This document shows, in pieces, positions 28,578 through 38,143 of a DNA stretch of 57,176 bases (the stretch's first letter is position 1; the number at the start of each line of letters is the position of its first letter). Position numbers and translations under genes: made by a program. Source of the stretch: Methanobrevibacter sp. (GTDB lineage: Archaea > Methanobacteriota > Methanobacteria > Methanobacteriales > Methanobacteriaceae). Location: assembly GCA_017434525.1 (NCBI GenBank), contig JAFRFD010000080.1, positions 1 to 57,176 on the forward strand, written 5' to 3'. A model generated the notes under the pieces. It saw only the letters and a program-made list of their open reading frames with translations. It was not told the DNA's origin and did no database searches.

Positions 28578-30023
28578 ATGAATTCCACTAACCCCCTGCA
28601 AAGTATAAAAAAACTGAATTATAGGGACCTAATAATATTTTTAATACCATTTACTATATTCATGTTATATCTTTATATATATAATCCGGGCATAATGAAT
28701 TACGATTCATTTAATCAGATTCACCAAATCGCTACAAATAACTTTACTAATTGGCATCCCTTTTTCCACACGTTTATTGAAATGTTATGCCTTAAAATTT
28801 ATCCTAACGTAATATCCATAGCAATTCTACAGATATTCGTATTTTCTTCACTGTGGATGATAATCTGCAAATATCATCGCAATGACACTATGAATAATAA
28901 TTCATTTATTCTACAAGTAATAATCACATGTATAATCTCTTTAATTCCGATTAATGCAATCTACTCAATTACCCTGTGGAAAGACATTTTATTCAGTTAT
29001 TTCTTAATGTTTCTATGTTTTTTAATAAAAGTGATGTTAGACAAACAAGGAAAAGTAGATTTGAAATTTATCTTGATAATGGCTGTGGTTATGGCATTTA
29101 TATCACAACTTAGAATGAATGGATTTTACGTGACAATAATTGTATTGATTATTCTTACAATTTACTTCTTTAGGAAATCTCACTCTAAAAAAATCTGTAT
29201 TGCCCTTCCGTCATTGACTATTATATTCATTTTATTGATTGCATCATTAAATGTTGCATATGATGTTGAAGACAATCAAAAAGATTTTATTTTTGTTAAG
29301 ACTTCACATATGTTGGCAGATTACGATTTACATTTAGATTTAGCTGATGCAGACAGGGATAAAATACACGAAATGATGAATGAAAAAAAACTTAACAAAA
29401 CATACGACATTTATTTTTCAGACCCAATATACCGGCTTTCAAATGAATCTGTGTATAAAAATGATTCGGAAAGCTATTTGAAAATGGCGCTGAAATATTC
29501 TTTGAAACATCCTGAACGATTTTTGTTTTATACATTTAAATCATCAGACAAAGTATGGGACATTACAAAGGATGAAGATTGGAGACTTCCATCTTATCGT
29601 GTTTTAAGTGATGAGCATATGAGTGATGCATCTAGAGAAAGATTTTTCAAAATAAAAAACACGACTCCGCAAAAGAGTTACGAAAATGTGCACTCTTATA
29701 ACGTAGGCACTGAAAAGTTTTCCTTGGTTAATTCAATTGTTTATGAAGCTCAAGAAAATTTAATTTTAGATACAATACTGAATAGTCCTGCATTATACAT
29801 GTATCTAGCAATATTGTTATTAATCATGATGCAATTGATAACCAAATCTAAGGAAGGATATTTAATTTATCTTCCAAATTTATTGAATATAATACTCGTT
29901 TTCGGTTCGATACCGGATCAAGACACTAGATACTTATACCCTAATTTATTAGTTTTTTATCTATTGATAATAATATTAATAAGCTTAATACAGAATTCAA
30001 AAGATAAATCCACAACTAATTAA
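28578..30023 (+). CDS. Polytopic membrane protein, DUF6020-like (GT-C fold)
   Basis: 481 residues with 9-11 hydrophobic segments. The first loop carries MNYDSFNQIHQIATNNFTNWHPFFHTF and the next IPINAIYSITLWKDILFSY, patterns I associate with DUF6020 and similar large membrane proteins thought to be glycosyltransferase-like (GT-C). A lipid-linked sugar donor and an external acceptor would be expected, but neither is known. TTTTATATTA at about 28541 is close enough to the ATG for a short-leader transcript. Confidence 0.75.
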   Translation: MNSTNPLQSIKKLNYRDLIIFLIPFTIFMLYLYIYNPGIMNYDSFNQIHQIATNNFTNWHPFFHTFIEMLCLKIYPNVISIAILQIFVFSSLWMIICKYHRNDTMNNNSFILQVIITCIISLIPINAIYSITLWKDILFSYFLMFLCFLIKVMLDKQGKVDLKFILIMAVVMAFISQLRMNGFYVTIIVLIILTIYFFRKSHSKKICIALPSLTIIFILLIASLNVAYDVEDNQKDFIFVKTSHMLADYDLHLDLADADRDKIHEMMNEKKLNKTYDIYFSDPIYRLSNESVYKNDSESYLKMALKYSLKHPERFLFYTFKSSDKVWDITKDEDWRLPSYRVLSDEHMSDASRERFFKIKNTTPQKSYENVHSYNVGTEKFSLVNSIVYEAQENLILDTILNSPALYMYLAILLLIMMQLITKSKEGYLIYLPNLLNIILVFGSIPDQDTRYLYPNLLVFYLLIIILISLIQNSKDKSTTN

Positions 30024-30075
30024 TAAAACTGTAAAGATATAAATTTTATATATTTTAATTAAGTAATTTTAATTA

Positions 30076-30954
30076 ATGATAATTAATCACAGAGAAGTAA
30101 AATCGGTTATTTCAAAGTCCAATTTACCAATTGCAGGATTTACAGTTAATCCTTATATTGGCTGTGCGCATGCATGCAAATATTGCTATGCTGATTTCAT
30201 GAAACGTTTTACTAATCATAAAGAAAAATGGGGAACTTTTGTTGATGTGAAGTATTGGCCAAATATTAAAAATCCTCAAAAATATTCCGGCAAAACAATA
30301 ATTGTAGGATCTGTAACAGATGGTTATCATCCATGTGAAAAAGAATTTAAGAAAACAAGAGAATTTTTAAAAGAACTTGAAGGTGTGGATGCTAATTTAA
30401 TTATCACTACAAAATCTTCTTTAATATTAAGAGATTTGGATTTGATTAAAAAGTTTCCAGACCCAATAATTTCACTTTCAATTAATACTTTGGATGAAGA
30501 GTTTAGAAAAGACATGGATAATGCATCCCCAATATCTGAGCGATTGAACACCCTTAAAAGATTTCATGACGAAGGAATAAAAACCGTTTGTTTTGTATCT
30601 CCAATATTTCCAGGAATAACAGATGTTTTTGAGATAATTAACGAAGTTAGCGATTATGTCGACTATATCTGGCTTGAAAATCTAAATCTTCGCGGAGCAT
30701 ACAAAAAAGTTATTCTTGATTACATAAGAGAAAAACATCCAGATTTAGAATTATTATATGAGGATATCTATAAACACAAAAATATGGATTATTGGAGTGA
30801 ATTAGATAAAAAAATAGAAAATTTTGCAAATAAAAATGGATATATGTATGTTATTGATGAAGAACCATTTTTAATTAATCCATTAGACAAACCAATTATC
30901 ATTAATTATTTCTATCATGAAAAAATTAGGCAAAGTTCAAAAAATAAGAAATAA
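30076..30954 (+). CDS. Radical SAM protein, spore-photoproduct-lyase (SPL) type
   Basis: 292 residues. The cluster motif CAHACKYCYADF (CX3CX2C, around residues 32-39) binds [4Fe-4S] and SAM; an Arg/Asn-rich barrel follows with GSVTDGYHPCEK and ITTKSSLILRDLDL. SPL-type proteins repair thymine photoproducts in spore-formers, but the archaeal members are small, uncharacterised relatives. Repeat 1 of the rnpB-derived family begins within a few bases of its stop codon. Confidence 0.8.
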   Translation: MIINHREVKSVISKSNLPIAGFTVNPYIGCAHACKYCYADFMKRFTNHKEKWGTFVDVKYWPNIKNPQKYSGKTIIVGSVTDGYHPCEKEFKKTREFLKELEGVDANLIITTKSSLILRDLDLIKKFPDPIISLSINTLDEEFRKDMDNASPISERLNTLKRFHDEGIKTVCFVSPIFPGITDVFEIINEVSDYVDYIWLENLNLRGAYKKVILDYIREKHPDLELLYEDIYKHKNMDYWSELDKKIENFANKNGYMYVIDEEPFLINPLDKPIIINYFYHEKIRQSSKNKK

Positions 30955-31047
30955 TTAATATTCATGGCCAGTAAAGAGCAAGCCACCAAAAATCTGGTGG
31001 GTTATCTATCAAAAATAGCCAAAGACTAGTCCCATTTCTGACATTTT
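30945..31047. repeat. rnpB-3'-end-derived repeat 1 (att-like)
   Basis: About 100 bp. It begins ATAATTAATATT and then CATGGCCAGTAAAGAGCAA (30963-30981), which matches the 3' end of rnpB (46569-46587) at 16 of 19 positions. An imperfect hairpin AGCCACC...GGTGGGTT and a GGTGGGTTATC element follow. It resembles repeats 2 and 3 throughout. Confidence 0.75.
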
Positions 31048-31071
31048 ATTTTTCAAAAAATAGATTATCCC

Positions 31072-31623
31072 TTAAATGTTAGGGTTTTGTTTAGCAATAC
31101 AATAGTGACAAGTTGCATTGACATTATCCATATGCTTTTCTTTAACCGGACAGAAATATTCACCATTTATTTCTTCAACCTTAAGATTTCCAGGAAATTC
31201 ACTTCCAACATGGTGTATGGGCTCTTTTGTGATATACGTTACATATAATGAAATAACTACATAAACTAATGGGAATTTATCTCCTTCAAAACCGGACAAT
31301 GCTTCTTTTTCAAACATTCTCTCCAGAATAGGAAATGTTTCATCAAAGGAATCCTTATCAATTTCTATGTCATCATAATCCTCTAAAGAGATAATTTCTG
31401 TAATGCGCAATATGAAATTTTTAATATAAATTTCCAGAAAGTGTTCCCGATACTCTTCATCAAGATATTCGCCCTCTTTTCTCATGCGTTCAGAAAGCTC
31501 CATTAAGTCATATACACTAATTGTATGTGCATATTTTTTAAGTATTCCCATCAATTCGCTTTTTTTAATAGAATCCTTTGAGGATAATCCTTTTAACTCT
31601 GTCAAAATGTCTTCAGATTCCAT
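31072..31623 (-). CDS. DUF2115 (UPF0305) family protein
   Basis: 183 residues, mostly helical and acidic, ending in a Cys-rich tail (EYFCPVKEKHM...NATCHYCIAKQNP) that could bind a metal. This pattern is the UPF0305/DUF2115 family of Methanobacteria. The function is unknown. Its location between repeats 1 and 2 is striking: the repeats isolate this one gene as a 772-bp unit. Confidence 0.8.
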   Translation of the reverse strand: MESEDILTELKGLSSKDSIKKSELMGILKKYAHTISVYDLMELSERMRKEGEYLDEEYREHFLEIYIKNFILRITEIISLEDYDDIEIDKDSFDETFPILERMFEKEALSGFEGDKFPLVYVVISLYVTYITKEPIHHVGSEFPGNLKVEEINGEYFCPVKEKHMDNVNATCHYCIAKQNPNI

Positions 31624-31717
31624 ATTATTATATTATCCTTATTAATTAAAAATATTTTTTGTCAAAATATGTGTTTTCAAGGGAGATATCCATTAATAAT
31701 ATAAAAATTATCAAAAC

Positions 31718-31815
31718 AAGAAATAATTAATTTTCATAGCTGTTAAGAGCAAGCCACCAAAAATCTGATGGGTTACCTATCAAAAATAGATAAAAACTAC
31801 CTCCATTTCTGAAAT
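31718..31815. repeat. rnpB-3'-end-derived repeat 2 (att-like)
   Basis: About 98 bp. Core CATAGCTGTTAAGAGCAA (31735-31752) matches the rnpB end with one missing base and two changes; AAGCCACCAAAAATCT follows, as in repeat 1, then GATGGGTTACC (31768-31777). Its flanks on both sides align with repeats 1 and 3. Confidence 0.75.
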
Positions 31816-31880
31816 TTAAAATGTAAAAAGAAAAATATTAAAGGACCAATACAATAAAATTAATTAGAAAAGTGGTTAAA

Positions 31881-32132
31881 ATGTATCAAATTGATGGAAT
31901 TAATATTTCAGAATTGAATCTAGACAGAGTTTGCCTTAATTGTGTGCATTGGCAAGCCAATATACAATTAAAAGGTGCAGCGGAAGGAGTTATTTGTCGT
32001 TTAGGTAATGGCCATACTAATCCAACGGATAGTTGTAGTCAATTTGAACCTATAAGAACTTTTGATAGCTTACAAAATCCAAATAGTTGCCATGATAAAT
32101 CCCAAAAATTACAAGTTTTTAAAAGATTCTGA
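31881..32132 (+). CDS. Small Cys-rich protein, function unknown
   Basis: 83 residues. Four cysteines in the arrangement CLNCVHW...CRLGNG...SCSQFEP, plus one later Cys, suggest a zinc or iron-sulfur site; the CxxCxxW...C...CxxF layout resembles small cysteine-rich domains found in many anaerobes. I start it at ATG 31881, preceded by GTGG, instead of the GTG at 31872. It is the only gene between repeats 2 and 3 (a 418-bp unit). Confidence 0.65.
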   Translation: MYQIDGINISELNLDRVCLNCVHWQANIQLKGAAEGVICRLGNGHTNPTDSCSQFEPIRTFDSLQNPNSCHDKSQKLQVFKRF

Positions 32133-32139
32133 AAAAATG

Positions 32140-32225
32140 AATAATTAATATTCATGGCCTGTTAAGAGTAAGCTACATTAAATCATGTGGGTTACCTACT
32201 AAAAACAAGGCAAAACTACCACGAA
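32140..32225. repeat. rnpB-3'-end-derived repeat 3; left attachment site of the element
   Basis: Core CATGGCCTGTTAAGAGTAA (32153-32171) is identical to the rnpB 3' end at 46569-46587. AGCTACATTAAATCAT then leads to GTGGGTTACC (32187-32196), the inverted form of GGTAACCCAC (46550-46559) at the other end of the element. This is what attL should look like if an integrase used the rnpB 3' end. Confidence 0.75.
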
Positions 32226-32250
32226 TTCCAACAAAAATAAATAGAAGAAA

Positions 32251-32619
32251 TCATAATAACTGCTCAACTTCATCAATAAATTTTTCAGCTTGCAAAATAA
32301 GCTCTTCAGCTAACTCTTCAGAAAAAACAACAGAATAATCATAACTAGATTTATTCCTAAGTGTTCTACCATCATAGAGATAATCATAAGATTCTTTACT
32401 AAGCAAACCTTCTTTAACATACTCTTTAGCTAGTTGCCTTAAAGTACCCTCATGAGTCTTTGGAGATATATCCTTTTTCAATAACAAAGCCAAAGCAGAA
32501 GAATACATTGCATAATAAGACAAAGTCACTGAATCCCTATACTGACCCCCTTCGAATAACATTTTACTGGAAATCAATTGCTCCTTGCCTACATTAAATG
32601 CTTCCCTAACATTATCCAA
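32251..32619 (-). CDS. HEPN-domain protein (HepT-like, COG1895-like)
   Basis: 122 residues, all-helical, following the HEPN pattern (YRDSVTLSYYAMYSSALALLLKK...). HEPN proteins paired with MNT nucleotidyltransferases act as RNase toxins that the partner neutralises. The usual RX4-6H motif is not intact here: the region reads RTLRNKSSYDYS with no His, as in the COG1895-like branch, so RNase activity is uncertain. It overlaps the MNT gene by 8 nt and is the first gene inside the left end of the element. Confidence 0.8.
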   Translation of the reverse strand: MDNVREAFNVGKEQLISSKMLFEGGQYRDSVTLSYYAMYSSALALLLKKDISPKTHEGTLRQLAKEYVKEGLLSKESYDYLYDGRTLRNKSSYDYSVVFSEELAEELILQAEKFIDEVEQLL

Positions 32620-32917
32620 TTACAACACCTTCATTAAGCACATTAGTTAAAAATGGATTATTTCTTGTTTTATTAAAATGTTCTTCGGTCATTAAATGTG
32701 GAGAAATCACTTCATCTTTTTCAAGAATAATATCAACAGCTATCCTATTAATTTTATATCTTAAATCATCAGCATTAGGAGATACAATTAGAATATCAAT
32801 ATCAGACTCTTCAGTATCTTCACCACGAGCAACAGAACCAAACAACATGATTAATTTAATATCATCAGATTTAATAGTTTTTGCGAATTCTTTAGCTATT
32901 TCAATCCTGTCATTCAT
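32612..32917 (-). CDS. MNT-type nucleotidyltransferase (antitoxin of the HEPN pair)
   Basis: 101 residues with the minimal nucleotidyltransferase signature LFGSVARGEDTEESDIDILIV (GSxAR and SDIDIL, the metal-binding Asp pair), as in MntA antitoxins that AMPylate or otherwise inhibit the HEPN toxin. ATG 32917 lies at Shine-Dalgarno distance from GGTGAT; the upstream GTG is part of that site. It is encoded first and HEPN follows with an 8-nt overlap, as in many HepT-MntA operons. Confidence 0.85.
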   Translation of the reverse strand: MNDRIEIAKEFAKTIKSDDIKLIMLFGSVARGEDTEESDIDILIVSPNADDLRYKINRIAVDIILEKDEVISPHLMTEEHFNKTRNNPFLTNVLNEGVVIG

Positions 32918-33210
32918 GATAATCACCTAGATTTAATATAATAATTAATATCAAATTCCTCCATAATAAACATTTTGCAAAACAAATAATAATGTCCACA
33001 ATACCAAACATAACCACTTAAATGAGCAATTACATATTTAATTAATTGATTAAAGAATTATAAAAGGTTTTTGATATAAATCTAGAGCAATATTGCTTTT
33101 AATTTATAAAATTATAAAAATAAAACAATATATGAATCACTGCAAAACAATCAATTATTTTAATTAAACACAACATAATATTATACATTATATGTTAAGG
33201 TTGAATTTGC

Positions 33211-36200
33211 ATGACTTCAGATGTTAAAATAGAAAACAACTTGTTCAATGATAAGAAAATGGAAGAGTTCATAGAGCTGTATGATGATGCTCTTACTATC
33301 CAAGCCGATTGTGACCCAATTAGCTATTGGATAAAAAAACTAGAAAGAGATGAACTAAAAAGCGAAAAAACCAATTATATCAAATTCTTTAAAATAATTC
33401 TTGAAAATATACTCGGTTACGAGTTTACAGATATTAAATACGAAGAAAACATTGGTGATGAAGGAAGACCTGTTGAATTCACCTTGAAAAAAGACAATAA
33501 AGATTATGTTGTTGTAGAATTAAAAGGAACTACATGCAAAGACCTTAACAAAAGATACAACAGAGAACAATCCCCAATTGAACAAGTAACTAATTATGCA
33601 AGTATTAAAGAAGATACCCAATGGGCATTCGTATCCAATTACAATGAATTCAGACTATTCAACCCAAGCTACAGAGAAAAATACATATCTTTTAAGTTTA
33701 CCCAACTAACCGATCCAGAAGTTCTAAAAAAGTTTCTACTCATATTTAGTAAATTCTCACTTATAGAAAAAGACATACCACAAACATTACTAAAAGAGAC
33801 TAGAATTATCGAACGAGAATTAGAAGATGAATTTTATAAGCTATTTAGTGAAACAAGACTAATGCTTATCAAAGAGCTTGAATACTCCTCAGAAAACATA
33901 GATAGAATAGAAGCTATTAGACTATCACAATTAATATTAAACAGATTCATATTCCTTTGTTTTGCAGAAGATTTAAGACTAATACCATCAGAAACAACCG
34001 CTGATGTAATCTTAACACCAATAAGACATAAAAACCTATTTGAATTTACAATGTGAGATAGAATTAATGAGCTATTTAGATTTGCAGATAAAGGTAATAA
34101 AGAGAGATGTATCGGTGCTTTTAATGGAGGATTATTCAAAGAAAGCTTAAGGCATCTAGAAATAAGAGATAAAATAGATGATTTATCATTTTTTGACGAT
34201 TGCTATAAAACATGGAAATTTGAAGAGAAATACGAAGAAATTGAAGGTTTACTTGGTGTTTACAAAGACACATTAAACCCAATCTACAAGAACTTACTAC
34301 TAATATCTTCATTTGATTTTGGCTCAGAACTTAGCGTAAACATCTTAGGACATATATTTGAAAATAGTATAGGAGATATTGAAGAATTAAAGAATGAAGA
34401 TGCTAAAAGAAGAAAAAAAGATGGAGTATATTATACACCTGAATATATAACAGACTATATTTGTAGAAATACCATCATACCATATTTAAGCATAAGTGGA
34501 AAATCAAATACAATACATGACTTAATAAGCGAATATGAGAAATATAACAAATTAGATGAATTAGATATTAAATTAAAAGCAATTAAAATCATTGACCCCG
34601 CTTGTGGAAGTGGAGCTTTTCTTAATAAAGCAGTAGACATATTATTTGAAATTCATGAAGCATTACACAACAGCAAATATGCAAACGATGAAACACTAAA
34701 CAAATACTTTGATAGTCTCGATAGCAGAAAACAAATTATCAGCAATAACATTTATGGCGTTGACCTAAATGAAGAATCAGTCGAAATTACAAAATTATCC
34801 CTATTTCTTAAATTAGCTACTTCCACTGGAGTTATGCAAGGTTTTAAACTTCCAAATCTAGATAAAAATATCAAATGTGGAAATTCAATAATATCTGATG
34901 AAAATTTAGTTGGAGAAAAAGCTTTTAAATGGGAAAATGAATTTAAAGATGTGTTTAGCAACGATAAATTCGATATCGTTGTAGGAAATCCACCATATGG
35001 TGCCAAACTTTCAAAAAAAGAACAAAAATACTTAAACACATATATTAAAGGAGGTTCTGAAACGGCAATAGCATTTATAAAGCTAGCATACGATAAACTA
35101 TTAAAAAATGATGGAAAATTAAGTTATATTGTTCCAAAATCATTTACATTCTCTTCAAATTATATCCCAATTCGTGAAGAAATTTTTAGCAACATTGATA
35201 CTGTTATTGACTGCAAAAAGGTATGGAAAGAAGTAAAACTAGAACAAACAATTTTTATAGTAGACAAATCCCATTCGCAAAATTATTACAACAATGGAGT
35301 AATAATAGATGAATCAATTAAATTAATTGGGAAAATCCCCAAACAAACATATAATACCTTTAAAATAATATTAAATGACATATCTGTTGAAGAACTATTA
35401 ATAGCAACCAAATTAAATGAAAGTAATCTATTTTTAAACGACATATCTTATAATTCAAGAGGAGGAGTATTTCAAAAGGAAATTAGCTCTGAAGGAGATA
35501 GTTTTGTATTAGGTGGGGCTGAAATTCAAAGAAATGGAATTATTGGCATTAAAGGAAAAATAAATAAATCCCTAGTCGAAAATGATGATAAAAATATCAT
35601 TAACGAAAATTCTGTTTTAGTTCAAAGACTAGTTTCACACATTACAAAACCTATAGACCATATTAAAATTACTGCATGTATCCCTAATAACTTAGATTAC
35701 TTCATTGTAGATACAATAAACCAAATAACAGTTAATGAAGATATTAGCAAGTTTTATGTATGGTCATTACTTAATTCAAACTTAATAAATTGGTATTGCT
35801 ATAGATTTATTTATGCTAAAGCAATCAGAACTATGCAATTTGATAATCCAGTTACTTCTAAAATACCTATTCCTCCAAATAATGACAAGCTAATTGATAT
35901 TATTATTAAAAAATCTGAAAAACTATATGAGTGTTATCTAGAATTAAACAAAGTAAAAAATAAATTCTTCAATCGTGTAAAATATCATTTTGAAGGTATA
36001 AAAATTAATAAAACCCTAAATAATTACGAAACATTAGAGTTTAATATGTTTAGTAAACAATTAAAAAAACAAAAATTTAAATTGAGTCTTAAAAAAGAAG
36101 AAGAATGGGAAGATTACTTCACATACTCCCAAAATTCATGTTTAAATATTGAATCTGAATTAAATGAATTAGAACATGATATTAATAATTTAATATACGA

Positions 36201-36258
36201 TTTATATGGATTAACACCTGAAGAAATAGCTATTATCGAAAACAGCTTCAGCAAGTAA
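33211..36258 (+). pseudogene. Type IIG (Eco57I-like) restriction-modification enzyme interrupted by an in-frame TGA
   Basis: A single reading frame of 1015 codons runs from ATG 33211 to the TAA at 36258, with one TGA at 34054-34056 (codon 282). The N-terminal nuclease domain has a PD-ExK-like VVELKG motif with Glu103 and Lys105. The methyltransferase part has motif I DPACGSGAFL (about 462) and motif IV NPPYG (about 593), so it is an N6-adenine methylase, followed by a target-recognition region. The flanking residues (EFTM-stop-DRINELF) suggest that the TGA replaces a TGG Trp codon. As written, translation yields a 281-aa N-terminal piece; the downstream part starting at ATG 34834 lacks motif I. 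It is either a pseudogene by point mutation, a sequencing error, or a case of stop-codon readthrough. Confidence 0.8.
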
Positions 36259-36794
36259 TTATGTAATTGCTTAATTAATTACTTACATACATACATATTC
36301 AGCATAGCGAAAGGATAGTCTATAAATACTGCAATAATATTAAAAATAGCATATGGATTATAATAGTTAATGAAACCTGTATTAAAAATATTTATCGTGA
36401 TTTTAATTAAAGGATAGAAGATATACTGTTAATCTTTTAAGAAGCCAACTTTAGTTGCTGTATGACACACCACAACTAGATGATCATGTTAAATTCTAGT
36501 ACGATGAAATTCTACTTCAGCACCCTACTAACATCATCACAACAATTGCACAAGCAAGTAAGCAACAAACCAATTAATCATGTACAAAACTAAAAGCTAT
36601 TACTACAGACTAACAATACCAAAACAAGACGAATTACTGAAAAAAACTGAAAATAAGGACTCAAAACTCGATTTTTCATTAAATGACCTTTCCACCTTCA
36701 TTTAATAAAATTACCTCCATTTAATGTCTTACAAAACATGTAATATTTAAAAAAAATTTTCCTTTTTATAGTCTTTAGAATACTAGGAATATAC
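36259..36794. other. Gene-free 536-bp intergenic region in the element
   Basis: Begins with ATGTAATTGC (36261-36270), a motif repeated elsewhere in the element (see findings), followed by AT-rich sequence and a short ACATACATACAT repeat. Two weak short reading frames occur: 41 codons on the plus strand (36580-36705) with no ribosome site, and 32 codons on the minus strand (36603-36701). I see nothing to support either. The region may hold the remains of a gene or control sequences for the RHH gene. Confidence 0.4.
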
Positions 36795-36980
36795 ATGAAC
36801 AATAAAAAAGATTGTCCAAGTGAATTCACGGACATAATTACATTAAAAGTTACTGATGACTTTAAAGATATGCTCGATTATTTACAAGAGCACACCATGT
36901 TAAATAGAAGTTCAGTAATTAGGTATGCAGTTGTTGAATTTTACAAAGCTAATAAAGGTGATTTACATAAATACGATTGA
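36795..36980 (+). CDS. Ribbon-helix-helix (CopG/MetJ-like) DNA-binding protein
   Basis: 61 residues. The beta strand DIITLKVTD followed by two helices, DFKDMLDYLQEHTMLN and RSSVIRYAVVEFYKAN, is the RHH fold, in which the strand of a dimer binds the major groove. It is likely a plasmid-type copy-number or transcription repressor. The next ORF overlaps its 3' end in another frame. Confidence 0.75.
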   Translation: MNNKKDCPSEFTDIITLKVTDDFKDMLDYLQEHTMLNRSSVIRYAVVEFYKANKGDLHKYD

Positions 36981-37368
36981 TTTTAGAGAAGAAGAACTTC
37001 TCGAACAGAAAGAAAAAACAGAGTTTCTGATAGAACTTTGCAACAAATACAGAGCCGAACATAAAAGGTATTATAATTTACCCCTTCCTGAAGATATTAT
37101 TCGTATACATGACAATAAAATTGGATACAATAATTACAATAATGTAAACAACTTAGAATTCTACAAGGAGGAACTAGATTTTTATAAACATGTAGCTGAA
37201 CATTATGATAATAATGATTTCATAATAACAGATATGCATCTCTACGGTGGATTATATAATGCAAAGCAACTTGAAAAGTTTTACATTAGTCCTGAAGCAA
37301 GAAGGAGAGTGCATAATATTTGTGATGAGATTGAAGCAAGTATAAAAAAATTAAAACAAAACAAATAA
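36925..37368 (+). CDS. Hypothetical protein overlapping the RHH gene
   Basis: Up to 147 residues; the conserved-looking body starts around IDFREEELLEQKEKTEFLIELC. The ATG at 36925 lies inside the RHH gene (56-nt overlap), so a later start (GTG 36958 or a non-AUG codon behind the GGTGAT at 36957-36962) is possible. Highly charged, mostly helical, with a run of Asn/Tyr (YNNYNNVNNL). No known family recognised. It is likely cotranslated with the RHH protein and could act with it. Confidence 0.5.
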   Translation: MQLLNFTKLIKVIYINTIDFREEELLEQKEKTEFLIELCNKYRAEHKRYYNLPLPEDIIRIHDNKIGYNNYNNVNNLEFYKEELDFYKHVAEHYDNNDFIITDMHLYGGLYNAKQLEKFYISPEARRRVHNICDEIEASIKKLKQNK

Positions 37369-37687
37369 CAGTCAATTATATTAAATACTGCGAAAAAATC
37401 AAGAGTCATGTGAGCTGTTAAAGTAGCTTTAATGACTCGGCCAATCATCACAGTATATGAAATTATTCTTAAAATAAAACTATCTTAAAAGACTTTAATT
37501 TTAAAATGTCTGTAAATATGATGTGATAATATAAATCGGAAGGTTTATATATCTTTTAAATGTAAAATATGTTTAAATATATCCCAAAAGTGAATTTGAA
37601 AGGTGATTTTAAATAGAAGGATAAGTTCTAATAAATGAAGTTCTATTAGGTGCTCGAACTAAATTACTTTATGGGAGGTCTTTTTTT
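37369..37687. other. 319-bp region with hairpin-forming sequence and a TATA box
   Basis: Contains GAGTCAT...ATGACTC with an internal AGCT...AGCT (about 37408-37436), and a TTTATATA box at 37544-37551. Transcription from that box would start near 37573 and give a ~110-nt leader before the ATG at 37688, including CTAATA...TATTAG. The leader may fold; nothing else recognised. Confidence 0.4.
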
Positions 37688-37933
37688 ATGATTTCCAAAC
37701 CTGAAATATGCTTAAATAATGAGCATATTAATATAGGAATCAATTATCAAATATTGAGTTATTTAAGAACACATCATACTAGAAATGGTTATGATGACTG
37801 GTACGATATTACAATTGCTCGCAATGATATTCCGACTTTAATGTCTCTTGCAGATACTGAAGATAAAGTCAAATTTATTAGTAGACTAAAACATGGCGAC
37901 ATCATCGATATAATAGAACACACATATTTTTAA
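37688..37933 (+). CDS. Small hypothetical protein of the element
   Basis: 81 residues, acidic C-terminus (HGDIIDIIEHTYF), no recognised domain. It is preceded by a good ribosome site (GGGAGGTC) and by a ~110-nt leader (see 37369-37687). Confidence 0.55.
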   Translation: MISKPEICLNNEHINIGINYQILSYLRTHHTRNGYDDWYDITIARNDIPTLMSLADTEDKVKFISRLKHGDIIDIIEHTYF

Positions 37934-37990
37934 TTTAAAACAAGTAGAACACTTTTGGTGTTGTTCTTCACAAGCAGAACACACATGAAG

Positions 37991-38021
37991 AACAGTTACC
38001 ATATTGTACAATGTAACTGTT
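37991..38021. other. Strong imperfect palindrome (hairpin/terminator-like)
   Basis: AACAGTTAC and GTAACTGTT enclose CATATTGTACAAT, itself nearly palindromic (TTGTACAA). It is located between the 81-aa gene and the replication gene. It can be an operator, a transcript hairpin or a terminator; archaeal terminators normally need only T-runs. AGAACA repeats lie next to it (37947-37992). Confidence 0.45.
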
Positions 38022-38115
38022 TCTTTTCTGATACTTATAAATATTTTCTGCTAACCATTACCACACTAAAACTCGTTCTTAAGCCAGTTGAATAAATAAG
38101 CATGTAATTGCGTGA

Positions 38116-38143
38116 TTAATTGCTTGAATAATTAAGCAATTAA
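38116..38143. promoter_or_regulatory. 10-bp inverted repeat upstream of the replication gene
   Basis: TTAATTGCTT (38116-38125) and AAGCAATTAA (38134-38143), separated by 8 nt, about 25 nt before the primase/helicase start. It overlaps one ATGTAATTGC-type motif (38102-38111) and may be an operator or part of the replication origin. Confidence 0.5.

Noticed and set aside
30945..31047. Independent small RNA or riboswitch
   Set aside because: Hairpins exist, but the match to the rnpB end and the partner repeats explain the sequence better; no adjacent gene is arranged as a riboswitch target.
30945..32225. CRISPR array
   Set aside because: Only three repeats, ~95 bp long, with gene-size spacing; no cas genes in the window.
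34054..34056. Selenocysteine codon
   Set aside because: No SECIS-like stem was noticed nearby, R-M enzymes are not selenoproteins, and the context fits a lost Trp codon.
36603..36701. 32-codon minus-strand ORF preceded by GGAGGT
   Set aside because: Spacing is long, the peptide is low in information and overlaps the other weak ORF.
36580..36705. 41-codon ORF on the plus strand (MYKTKSYYYRLTIPKQ...)
   Set aside because: No ribosome site, no recognisable domain, AT-rich gap; could be a remnant but not supported.
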